DNA of 21,704 nt from DAOSWM01 sp035380045. Lineage in GTDB: Bacteria > Bacteroidota > Bacteroidia > Bacteroidales > Tenuifilaceae. This document shows positions 15,303 to 21,704 of the stretch, in pieces. The stretch covers positions 1 through 21,704 of the forward strand of contig DAOSWM010000053.1 in NCBI GenBank assembly GCA_035380045.1, read 5' to 3'. Below the pieces are notes generated by a model. The model saw only the letters and a list, made by a program, of their open reading frames with translations. It was not told the DNA's origin and searched no databases. Numbering within the stretch: the stretch's first letter is position 1; every line of letters begins with the position of its first letter. The position numbers and the translations under genes are program-made.

Positions 15303-15638
15303 TTATTCGTCGAGTAGACTTATAATTTCTTGTTTTAATTTCTTCAAGTCACTAGATACAATCGCCCAGATTATGTCTTCAGAAACCGTATCATAACCGT
15401 GAATTATTCTATTCCGTGTGTCAACAATTTTTCTTGCGTTAGTAATCTTAATTTCAGGGTTCACATATAGAATTCTGTTAACCGCTTCGCCAATTATTTC
15501 AATATTTCTTTCTATGGCTTTTCTTGTTTTTATGTCCTTTTTAAATTCGAAAAAGTCTCTTCTTTCGGGAAGAAACTCTTCAATTTCATCAATTGATTGC
15601 TTAATGTCTTCAAGCCAAGTTTGGACCTCTTTTTCCAT
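15303..15638 (-). CDS. hepT: HepT-like HEPN ribonuclease toxin (DUF86)
   Basis: Toxin half of an MNT/HEPN pair: an RNase active as a dimer. The 111-residue all-helical protein carries the full RX4HXY active-site motif, R75-NRII-H80-G-Y82 (in VDTRNRIIHGYD), and the family's upstream helix AIERNIEIIGEAVNRI (41-56). In studied pairs the partner nucleotidyltransferase adds AMP units to the Tyr of this motif and so inactivates it. The start at 15638 lies inside the 3' end of the mntA gene (29-nt overlap in another frame), suggesting translational coupling with antidote made first. Base composition is A/T-rich like the ATPase gene downstream, from which it is separated by the GC-rich segment. Confidence 0.92.
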   Translation of the reverse strand: MEKEVQTWLEDIKQSIDEIEEFLPERRDFFEFKKDIKTRKAIERNIEIIGEAVNRILYVNPEIKITNARKIVDTRNRIIHGYDTVSEDIIWAIVSSDLKKLKQEIISLLDE

Positions 15639-15930
15639 AAATTAGAACTTTGGTTCGGTCAATTTCACTTTTTAAAAATCTGTTTCTTATTGCTTTCTGT
15701 TCGAGAAGGTCAATTTGTCTTTTTAGGATTTCTTCGAGTTGAAATTTTAAATTAAAATATTTGTCAGAATAAGAAATTGGGTCATTATCATCAATTTCTA
15801 CAACCAAATCAATGTCGCTGTCAGGTTTAAACTTATCTGTAGTTACTGAACCAAATGCAAATAAGAAACTAACCTTGTTCAATTCACAAAGTCGTTTTAT
15901 TTGGTCGATATGTTGATTCAATACATTCAT
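15610..15930 (-). CDS. mntA: MntA-like nucleotidyltransferase antitoxin
   Basis: Minimal nucleotidyltransferase of 106 residues with the exact GSX10DXD signature: G27-S28, ten residues, D39-I-D41, in the strand-turn FAFGSVTTDKFKPDSDIDLVVE. A third acidic ligand is probably D76 in RQIDLLEQ. In characterised MNT/HEPN systems this protein oligo-AMPylates HepT and neutralises it, so the pair works as a type VII toxin-antitoxin unit. It is the first gene of the pair and overlaps hepT by 29 nt. The start codon is only 7 nt from a perfect TAnnTTTG box, implying a leaderless or nearly leaderless mRNA. No other Met is available near the N-terminus. Confidence 0.92.
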   Translation of the reverse strand: MNVLNQHIDQIKRLCELNKVSFLFAFGSVTTDKFKPDSDIDLVVEIDDNDPISYSDKYFNLKFQLEEILKRQIDLLEQKAIRNRFLKSEIDRTKVLIYGKRGPNLA

Positions 15931-15937
15931 ACTAACG

Positions 15938-15945
15938 CAAAGATA
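15938..15945 (-). promoter_or_regulatory. -7 promoter box (TATCTTTG) for mntA-hepT
   Basis: Perfect TAnnTTTG on the minus strand, ending 7 nt before the MntA ATG, so the 5' leader should be only a few bases. One end of the 9-bp repeat GCGTTAGTA overlaps the box and start codon. Confidence 0.55.
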
Positions 15946-16064
15946 ATAAATTTTGGAATACGGTTTAATAGTCTTCTAGGCGGTCTTCTAGCATTGGCTA
16001 CAACTTGTTTGTATGTAATTTTTTCTTCAATCCACTGCTTCACATAAAATCTCTCAAATTTTCA

Positions 16065-16072
16065 TACTTTTG
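16065..16072 (+). promoter_or_regulatory. -7 promoter box (TACTTTTG) for the aspartase-like gene
   Basis: Perfect TAnnTTTG, 11 nt before the ATG at 16084. The predicted transcript would have a leader of roughly 5-8 nt, too short for ribosome-binding signals. No clear -33 element. Confidence 0.55.
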
Positions 16073-16083
16073 AGAAAAAAAGT

Positions 16084-17514
16084 ATGACCCGAACCGAGCA
16101 TGACTACCTGGGTGATCGTCAAATTAAATCTGATGCGCTTTACGGAATTCACTCGCTGCGAGCCACCGAAAATTTTACGAACAACACTCCGTTCCCCATT
16201 GATTGGTACAAAACCATGGGGATGATTAAACATGCCTGCTACCTCAGCATAAAGAATTTATACCGAGCGCTCGATACCGAGGGCTTGAAAAGTAAACTTG
16301 AGAAAATTATTCCCGACAGAATTATTGAATCGCTTCTTTCTGCTTCGCAGGATGTTTGGGAGGGGAAGTACTTCGATCATTTTATTGTTCCTGCAATTCA
16401 GGGCGGTGCCGGAACAAGCATCAATATGAATGTAAATGAAATAATTGCAAACGTTGCGCTGCAAAAAATTGATAAAAAACCGGGCGATTACGAAATAATC
16501 GATCCCATTGAAACCGCAAATATTTACCAAAGCACCAACGATGTGGTTCCAACTGCACTTCGAATTACAGCCATGAAACTGCTGGTAGAGCTGGAGGAAT
16601 CAATCAACTACCTTCGGTATAAAATTGAGGAGAGGGAGAAAGATTACCGCTCGTCAGCACGAATTGGCTACACGCAAATGCAGGCGGCAGTTCCTTCAAC
16701 TTGGGGAAAACTTTTCAGCAGCTACAGCGATGCGCTTGCCCGCGACTGGTGGAGAGTTTCGAAATGTTTTGAGCGGATAAAAATTGTGAATCTGGGTGGC
16801 GGTGCCATTGGAACCGGCGTGGGAACTCCGCGTTTTTTTATTATGGATGTAATTACGCAGCTGCAGCGGATTTCGGGATTTCCGGTAACCCGCAGCGAGA
16901 ATTTGAACGATGCAACATCGAACAACGATGCGCTGGTTGAGGTTCATGCAACGCTGAAATCGCACGCGGTGAATCTCGAAAAAATGGCTTCGGATTTACG
17001 GCTTTTGGCTTCGGATATTGCAGGAAACCAAATCAGTTTGCCGGCACGGCAAGTTGGCAGCTCAATTATGCCGGGAAAGGTAAACCCGGTAATTTGCGAG
17101 TACGCAGTAAGCGTTGCCCACAAGGTTTACACAAACGATATGCTAATTAGCAATTTGTGCGGTCAGGGATGCCTCGATTTGAATGCGTACATCCCAGTAA
17201 TTGGCAATGCGCTAATTGAAAGCATAAAACTATTAAATTCAGCTTGCAGAAGTTTGGCCGATAATCTGGTTGAGGGTTTGAAAGTGAATACTGAAAAATC
17301 TTTACAAAATCTGTACAAAAATCCGGCAATTACAACTGCACTCTTACCTGCAATTGGCTTTAACAAAGCCGCAGAGTTGGCGAAAATAATGCGAAGCAAA
17401 AGCTACGATATTTTCAAGGCAAACGAGAAGCTTGGATTTATCGAAAAATCGAAGATTGAAAAAATTCTTACTGCCGAGAATCTGGTGAAGTTGGGATTTT
17501 CGGTGAAAGAATAG
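16084..17514 (+). CDS. Aspartate ammonia-lyase-like enzyme, divergent subfamily
   Basis: Member of the aspartase/fumarase superfamily; the likely reaction is reversible deamination of L-aspartate to fumarate and ammonia in the cytoplasm. It opens with the aspartase-like TRTEHDYLGDRQI and has AGTSINMNVNE (108-118), STNDVVPTALR (150-160) and the catalytic loop GSSIMPGKVNPV (325-336), all at the expected places for a 476-residue homotetramer subunit. Departures from housekeeping AspA are clear: the usual GRTHLQDA motif reads GYTQMQAA (195-202), so the substrate-binding His is Gln198, and the N-terminal YYGVQTMRA is YGIHSLRA (20-27). A divergent aspartase-like lyase is known beside [FeFe]-hydrogenase maturation genes in some anaerobes; this could be that type, but no hyd gene is in view. 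The ATG is set by a box 11 nt upstream. Confidence 0.82.
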   Translation: MTRTEHDYLGDRQIKSDALYGIHSLRATENFTNNTPFPIDWYKTMGMIKHACYLSIKNLYRALDTEGLKSKLEKIIPDRIIESLLSASQDVWEGKYFDHFIVPAIQGGAGTSINMNVNEIIANVALQKIDKKPGDYEIIDPIETANIYQSTNDVVPTALRITAMKLLVELEESINYLRYKIEEREKDYRSSARIGYTQMQAAVPSTWGKLFSSYSDALARDWWRVSKCFERIKIVNLGGGAIGTGVGTPRFFIMDVITQLQRISGFPVTRSENLNDATSNNDALVEVHATLKSHAVNLEKMASDLRLLASDIAGNQISLPARQVGSSIMPGKVNPVICEYAVSVAHKVYTNDMLISNLCGQGCLDLNAYIPVIGNALIESIKLLNSACRSLADNLVEGLKVNTEKSLQNLYKNPAITTALLPAIGFNKAAELAKIMRSKSYDIFKANEKLGFIEKSKIEKILTAENLVKLGFSVKE

Positions 17515-17527
17515 GAATTGTTAACCT

Positions 17528-17617
17528 GCCCCTTCAGGGCGAAAAATAAATTGTTAATTTTTACCCAAGGCTACGCTTCGATTGCCTTGGTGCTTTGTTA
17601 AATTGGGCTTTCAGCCC
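17528..17617. repeat. Composite intergenic repeat with three hairpins
   Basis: Three palindromes in a row: GCCC-cttca-GGGC (within 17528-17540), CCAAGGC (17565-17571) with GCCTTGG (17584-17590), and GGGCT-ttc-AGCCC (17605-17617), joined by A/T-rich spacers that repeat the word TTGTTAA. This arrangement, GGGCTGAAAGCCC / CCAAGGC...GCCTTGG / GCCCTGAAGGGGC, is the style of the dispersed intergenic repeats seen in many Bacteroidota genomes. It may also act as a transcript end or stabiliser after the aspartase-like gene. Confidence 0.65.
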
Positions 17618-17642
17618 GCTTATTTAAATTAACTTGATTACT

Positions 17643-19427
17643 ATGAATAGTTCAAAATATCTACCCCGTATAACTATCATTATTATTCTTCTTGCAACTG
17701 TTTGGTTGCAATTCTATGTTAAAGGATGGAAGAAAAATAGGATTATTGAGTGGGATACTATGGAATATTACTCCTACCTGCCTGCAACATTCATCTATAA
17801 AGATTTAACCTTTGAATTTACAAAGGGGAATCATGAATTCTTTGGAAAACGCTTTTGGCCACATAGAGCAGAGAACGGAAAATTAGTTTTAAAAATGTCG
17901 AGTGGAATGGCATTGGTTTACTCCCCATTCTTTTTAATTGCTCATGCAGTTGCGAAACCATTGGGCTTTGAACCCGATGGATTTTCACCACCTTACCGAA
18001 TGGCCATTGCCTTTGGGGCAATTGTTTATTTAGCTATTGGCTTATTTCTATTAAGCAAATTATTAAGAAAGTACTTTTCGAATTTAACGGTTTCATTAAC
18101 TCTTATTCTTGTGGCTTTTGCAACAAATCTTTGGTACTACTCAACCATTGAACCTGGAATGAGCCATGTATACAACTTTACCTTCTTCGTACTTTTTATA
18201 ACTCTTCTGGATGATTGGCTAAAGAATCCCAAATTGGGACGAAGCATTTGCCTTGGACTTACTAGCGGAATTATTTCCCTTATAAGACCAACCAACGCGC
18301 TAATTGGAATATTTTTCCTTTTATGGGGAATTTCAAATTTTAGCAATCTGAAAGATAGAATTCTTAATCTTCTAAAAAGTTGGAAATATATTTTAGTAAT
18401 TGCCGGTTTTGCAATTCTTGTTTGGATACCACAAATTATTTACTGGAAGTTACAAACTGGAAACTATTTTTACTACTCATATCAAAATCAGGGATTCTTT
18501 TTTCTCAATCCCCATATAATCGACGGCCTTTTTAGTTTCCGAAAAGGATGGTTTATTTACACCCCAATTATGCTGGTTGCGACTTTGGGAATTTTTCTTC
18601 TTCCAAAATATGTGAAAGGTTCTGTATTGGCTATCTCCATTTACCTCTCGTTAAATGTCTATATAATTTTCTCGTGGTGGAGCTGGTGGTACGGTGGAAG
18701 TTTTGGAGCTCGCCCCATGATAGAATCGTATGCAATTATGGCGTTTCCTTTAGCTGCAGTTGTTGAACATTTTACAAAAAGGAACCGATGGATTAAGTAT
18801 CTTTCATTTTCAATTTTCTTTCTGTTTATTTCTCACGGAATTTTACAAACCTTCCAGTATTACTACGGCGCAATACACTGGGATTCTATGACAAGAGAAG
18901 CTTACCTAGACTCTTTTGGAAGGTTAAAACCCTCTTCACAATTTAAGTACTTTATAATCCGACCAGATTACAATTCTGCCTTGATTGGCGAAAAAGAAAC
19001 ACAAACATCACAACAAAAAAAAGAAAAACCCTATATTAGCATTGATGAAGAGAAAAAATCAACTACTATCTTCTTTGAAAACATACTAAGTGAGAAAGGA
19101 ACTGAGTTTTATGAAATATACAAGGATACCATTAAGTTGCCACAAGTTCCTGTTACTATTAAAGTAGAATTTGAGGTTGACTATAATTCAATACCAAAAA
19201 ACCTATTATTTGCTGTTAGTCTTAACGATAAAAACAACCAAGTACTAACTTACAAAGACGTTAACCTAAATACATTGTCGAAGAATAAAGCCCAATGCTT
19301 ATGGGAAACAGATATTGAAAATTACTCCACAGATACATTAACACTTAAAGTTTTTTTCTGGTCACCAGACAAAGAATCTTTTACATGTAAAAAAATAAAA
19401 GTATTTATTTATGGGAATAATGAATAA
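17643..19427 (+). CDS. Multi-pass membrane protein, GT-C glycosyltransferase-like (first of two paralogues)
   Basis: Inner-membrane protein of about 594 aa. I start it at the ATG at 17643 (MNSSKYLPRI); an in-frame TTG at 17634 adds three residues. A first membrane helix (TIIIILLATVWLQFYV) is followed by a large extracytoplasmic loop with a conserved acidic site, EWDTMEYYSYLPATFIY, where GT-C enzymes place their catalytic Asp/Glu. Roughly ten more hydrophobic helices extend to about residue 410, with markers IEPGMSHVYNF, SLIRPTNALIG and SWWSWWYGGSFGARP. The last ~170 residues form a soluble beta-rich domain, probably periplasmic. The likely role is transfer of a sugar from a polyprenyl-phosphate donor to a lipid, glycan or protein; the acceptor is unknown. 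A paralogue follows directly. Confidence 0.7.
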   Translation: MNSSKYLPRITIIIILLATVWLQFYVKGWKKNRIIEWDTMEYYSYLPATFIYKDLTFEFTKGNHEFFGKRFWPHRAENGKLVLKMSSGMALVYSPFFLIAHAVAKPLGFEPDGFSPPYRMAIAFGAIVYLAIGLFLLSKLLRKYFSNLTVSLTLILVAFATNLWYYSTIEPGMSHVYNFTFFVLFITLLDDWLKNPKLGRSICLGLTSGIISLIRPTNALIGIFFLLWGISNFSNLKDRILNLLKSWKYILVIAGFAILVWIPQIIYWKLQTGNYFYYSYQNQGFFFLNPHIIDGLFSFRKGWFIYTPIMLVATLGIFLLPKYVKGSVLAISIYLSLNVYIIFSWWSWWYGGSFGARPMIESYAIMAFPLAAVVEHFTKRNRWIKYLSFSIFFLFISHGILQTFQYYYGAIHWDSMTREAYLDSFGRLKPSSQFKYFIIRPDYNSALIGEKETQTSQQKKEKPYISIDEEKKSTTIFFENILSEKGTEFYEIYKDTIKLPQVPVTIKVEFEVDYNSIPKNLLFAVSLNDKNNQVLTYKDVNLNTLSKNKAQCLWETDIENYSTDTLTLKVFFWSPDKESFTCKKIKVFIYGNNE

Positions 19428-19543
19428 TATAGTTTTTCATAGAATTTAAATAATTATTTTTAACAATCAATTATAATGTCAGTTTGCCTTATAATCTAAA
19501 AGTAGGCATTGAAATAGTTTGCAATTACATTACATAATACAGT

Positions 19544-21358
19544 ATGCAGATAAATAAATCATTCAAAAAAGAAACTGTATGGAAGATTATTTTCTTCTTA
19601 TTGATTCTAGTAGTTCTCTTTTTTGCAAATTTTAATAAGCCATGGCATAGAAAATATATCACTAGCGATGGGTTTGGTTATTATGGTTATTTGCCAGCTA
19701 TTTTCATATATCAGGATTTGAAATTTGGTTTTATTGATTTTGCCCAAAACAAAGAATACACAAATTATGGAACTGCTGATTTTAGAAGACAAACAGAGAA
19801 TGGAATTGTAAATATTTGTTATGTAGGCTCAAGTATTCTGTGGACACCTTTCTTTTTGGCTAGTCATTCTTATGCTTTACTGTCAAAATATGAAGCAAAC
19901 GGTTATACTTTGCCCTATCAGATTGGAATTCTTTTTGCAGGTATTTTTTACTTATTGCTAGGATTGTGGGCACTTGGCAAAGTGTTTGATAATTTAGGGC
20001 TTTCAATCATTAGCAAAAGCATTACACTTTATGCAATTGTATTAGCAACACCTATACTATACTATAGTGTTGTAGAGCCATCTTTCTCTCACGTATATTC
20101 CTTCACGTTAATTAATCTATTTCTTCTTGCGTTGATTAACTTCTTTAATAAGTTTAAATTAAAGTATCTAATTTTAGCTTCAATTATTGCTGCTTTAATA
20201 GGACTGATAAGGCCTACAAATGGGTTGCTATCTGTTTTTCTAATCCCGTTTTGTATTCCTGCTGATTTTAAATTTGCAAACCTTTATACCTGGATTCGAA
20301 ACAGACCATTGGTAAACATTGGTTTACCCGTAGTTTTGTTTTTAGTTGTTTTAAGCATTCAACCTTTTATTTACTATCTACAAACAGGGCAGCTATTTGT
20401 TTGGTCTTATCAAGGGGGCAGCTTCGATTTTTCAAATCCACAAATAACAAATATCCTATATAGCTACAAAAAAGGTTTATTTGTTTACACACCAATTTTG
20501 CTCTTTGCGTTACCTGGATTGTTTAAATTATATAAGTTTTCTCCAATCAAATCTTTAACTATTCTACTTAATTTTTTATTTACAATTTATATTTTGGCTT
20601 CATGGTGGTCGTGGTGGTTTGGTATGTCACTTGCGCATAGAGCTTTTATTGATTTTTACGGTTTATGGTTTATTCCCATTGCCTTTGGTTTTGAAAATTA
20701 CGGAAAGTATTACAAGTTTTTCTTCATATACACTGCCTTAATATTTATCGTTTATTTCCAAATTTTATCGCAACAGTATCGACATTACGTGTTAGACTGG
20801 GATATGAACAAAGAAAAATTTTGGAGAGTATTTTTACATACATCAAAACCATATCATGGTTTTTACTGGGAAGAAGAGAAGATTTCAAATAGGCTAAAAA
20901 ATACATTGCAAAAATATCCTGATGAAATTAAATCAAGTTTCTATTCCTATGAAAATGTGTTTGAAAACAAGAGTATTCAAGTAGGGAAAGCAAATAGCGG
21001 ATTTAGTTCTTTAAAAATTCCTTCGGGGAAATCAGCTATTTATTCTGACACAATTTCAATTGATCATGAAGTTGATAATTATGCAATATTAGTTCAACTC
21101 TCGTTGTTCACAAATGTTGATTTGAGAGAAGAAAATGTAATAATAAATTGTGAAATCAAGCGGAACGATGAAACAATTACCAATGAAAATTGGACACCTC
21201 AGAAAATGAATGTATTTTCAGGTCAATGGAACAGAACATCTTCTATTTTAGAAATAATAAAAGGATTAAAGTCAGGTGATATTATAAATGTTTATATTGA
21301 TAACCATCAAAGTAAAACCATTTATCTTGACGATTTATTTATAAAAATTCAAAAATAG
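19544..21358 (+). CDS. Multi-pass membrane protein, GT-C glycosyltransferase-like (second paralogue)
   Basis: Same architecture as the preceding gene at 604 aa: N-terminal helix (IIFFLLILVVLFFANF), extracytoplasmic loop with TSDGFGYYGYLPAIFIYQDL carrying the aligned acidic residue, about ten further membrane helices, and a ~170-residue soluble C-terminal domain rich in beta strands that ends in IYLDDLFIKIQK. Blocks matching the first paralogue in order are VEPSFSHVYSFTLINLF, IGLIRPTNGLL, TGQLFVWSYQ, SYKKGLFVYTPILL and SWWSWWFGMSLAHRA. The two share layout but clearly differ, so the duplication is old rather than recent. Base composition is the most A/T-rich of the two, as is common for surface-glycan genes. 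The 116 nt between the genes show no terminator or clear promoter, so co-transcription is possible. Confidence 0.7.
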   Translation: MQINKSFKKETVWKIIFFLLILVVLFFANFNKPWHRKYITSDGFGYYGYLPAIFIYQDLKFGFIDFAQNKEYTNYGTADFRRQTENGIVNICYVGSSILWTPFFLASHSYALLSKYEANGYTLPYQIGILFAGIFYLLLGLWALGKVFDNLGLSIISKSITLYAIVLATPILYYSVVEPSFSHVYSFTLINLFLLALINFFNKFKLKYLILASIIAALIGLIRPTNGLLSVFLIPFCIPADFKFANLYTWIRNRPLVNIGLPVVLFLVVLSIQPFIYYLQTGQLFVWSYQGGSFDFSNPQITNILYSYKKGLFVYTPILLFALPGLFKLYKFSPIKSLTILLNFLFTIYILASWWSWWFGMSLAHRAFIDFYGLWFIPIAFGFENYGKYYKFFFIYTALIFIVYFQILSQQYRHYVLDWDMNKEKFWRVFLHTSKPYHGFYWEEEKISNRLKNTLQKYPDEIKSSFYSYENVFENKSIQVGKANSGFSSLKIPSGKSAIYSDTISIDHEVDNYAILVQLSLFTNVDLREENVIINCEIKRNDETITNENWTPQKMNVFSGQWNRTSSILEIIKGLKSGDIINVYIDNHQSKTIYLDDLFIKIQK

Positions 21359-21704
21359 AATTTAACAATATAATTTCTTGTAATACTAAGTAAATAAAAT
21401 TTTATTAAGTCAGGTCAGGATTTGTTTTATATATACTTGTGCTCATGTAGGGTATGATATATAAATCAAACATACAACATTGATTGAGCAGTCGAAAGGT
21501 GTTCCTTAAATCGTTAAGTTGAAAAAAAATTCACAGATAAAAATTGACAATTGCAAATATAGGAGTTGCATCCCATATGAGAGTGATTATTATTTTGAAA
21601 AACATAAAAACTATCGTATTATGAAATATCTTAAAAAATTAATATTGTTAACCCGTTGTGCATTTAGAAAATAAAAGAAAAAGTTGTTCAAGGAATCATT
21701 AAAA
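21359..21704. other. Non-coding right end, nothing recognised
   Basis: The 346 bases after the second GT-C gene are A/T-rich. I see only short frames (for example 17 codons from 21621), no tRNA, no inverted repeat beyond short A/T palindromes such as AATAAAATTTTATT, and no convincing promoter box; TATACTTG at 21432-21439 is one mismatch from TAnnTTTG. Confidence 0.6.

Larger units (their letters stand above)
13945..15938. other. A/T-rich accessory island bounded by a 9-bp inverted repeat
   Basis: The segment holds three minus-strand genes (AAA/DUF4143 ATPase, HepT, MntA) whose base composition is clearly richer in A/T than the alpha/beta hydrolase on the left and aspartase gene on the right. 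GCGTTAGTA occurs at 13945-13953, just outside the stop of the ATPase gene (stop at 13956), and its exact reverse complement TACTAACGC at 15930-15938, at the start of MntA. No integrase or transposase is present. The repeat is short enough to be chance; the island call rests mainly on composition and gene content. Confidence 0.4.

Noticed and set aside
15169..15396. Plus-strand frame of 75 codons antisense to the end of hepT
   Set aside because: Its second half is the shadow of hepT and the first half is the GC-rich segment; no promoter or family resemblance.
17634..17642. TTG start at 17634 for the first GT-C-like gene
   Set aside because: The in-frame ATG at 17643 is more likely and costs only three residues.
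21621..21674. Short frame of 17 codons (MKYLKKLILLTRCAFRK)
   Set aside because: Looks like a signal-like start but stops at once; no promoter box and no supporting context.
1..21704. CRISPR array, rRNA, tRNA or insertion sequence
   Set aside because: No regularly spaced repeats, no RNA gene signatures and no transposase or terminal inverted repeats of an IS were seen; a formal scan could not be run.

Overview
The window reads as a chromosomal contig from a member of the Bacteroidota, most likely an uncultured or environmental Bacteroidales/Marinilabiliales-type organism. This rests on several direct signs. Eight start codons are preceded at 7-47 nt by a perfect TAnnTTTG box, the -7 element of the Bacteroidota primary sigma factor. 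Shine-Dalgarno sequences are lacking. There are several lipoproteins with a Cys at about residue 18-22, and families typical of the phylum (DUF4369/DUF5106-thioredoxin, M13 peptidase, bacterial glutaminyl cyclase, SSP411/DUF255). Genus and species cannot be named from this window. A run of 100 N (3511-3610) is a scaffold gap, so left and right of it may not be truly adjacent.

Layout. 1-62 (-) is the first 20 codons of a gene running off the left edge. 292-3503 (+) is a compact BtuF/BtuC/BtuD-type ABC importer operon (binding lipoprotein, FecCD permease, ATPase) for a corrinoid, haem or ferric siderophore; a fourth overlapping gene may begin at 3491 and is lost in the gap. 3627-5054 (-) is a lipoprotein thioredoxin of the TlpA type. 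5198-7222 (+) is an SSP411/YyaL-like thioredoxin/six-hairpin protein. 7310-8821 (+) is a two-gene unit, a small HAD phosphatase-like protein abutting a secreted glutaminyl cyclase. 8825-9544 (-) is a polyprenyl-phosphate-sugar synthase-like GT2. 9705-11741 (-) is an M13 zinc metallopeptidase lipoprotein and 11880-12704 (-) a secreted DUF4384 protein, separated by a strong terminator. 12870-13835 (+) is a cytoplasmic alpha/beta hydrolase.

13945-15938 is an A/T-rich island unlike its neighbours, holding an AAA/DUF4143 ATPase and an MntA/HepT (MNT-HEPN) toxin-antitoxin pair, all on the minus strand. A 9-bp inverted repeat sits at its two ends, and a GC-rich segment of unknown nature lies inside it. 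This is the accessory part of the window and the best place to look for an undescribed module.

16084-17514 (+) is a divergent aspartase/fumarase-superfamily enzyme in which the usual substrate-binding His of the TH motif is Gln; it may be a specialised ammonia-lyase rather than housekeeping AspA. A three-hairpin intergenic repeat (17528-17617) follows. The right end (17643-21358, +) carries two tandem paralogous multi-pass membrane proteins that look like GT-C glycosyltransferases with an extracytoplasmic C-terminal domain. The last 346 bases contain nothing I can support as a gene.
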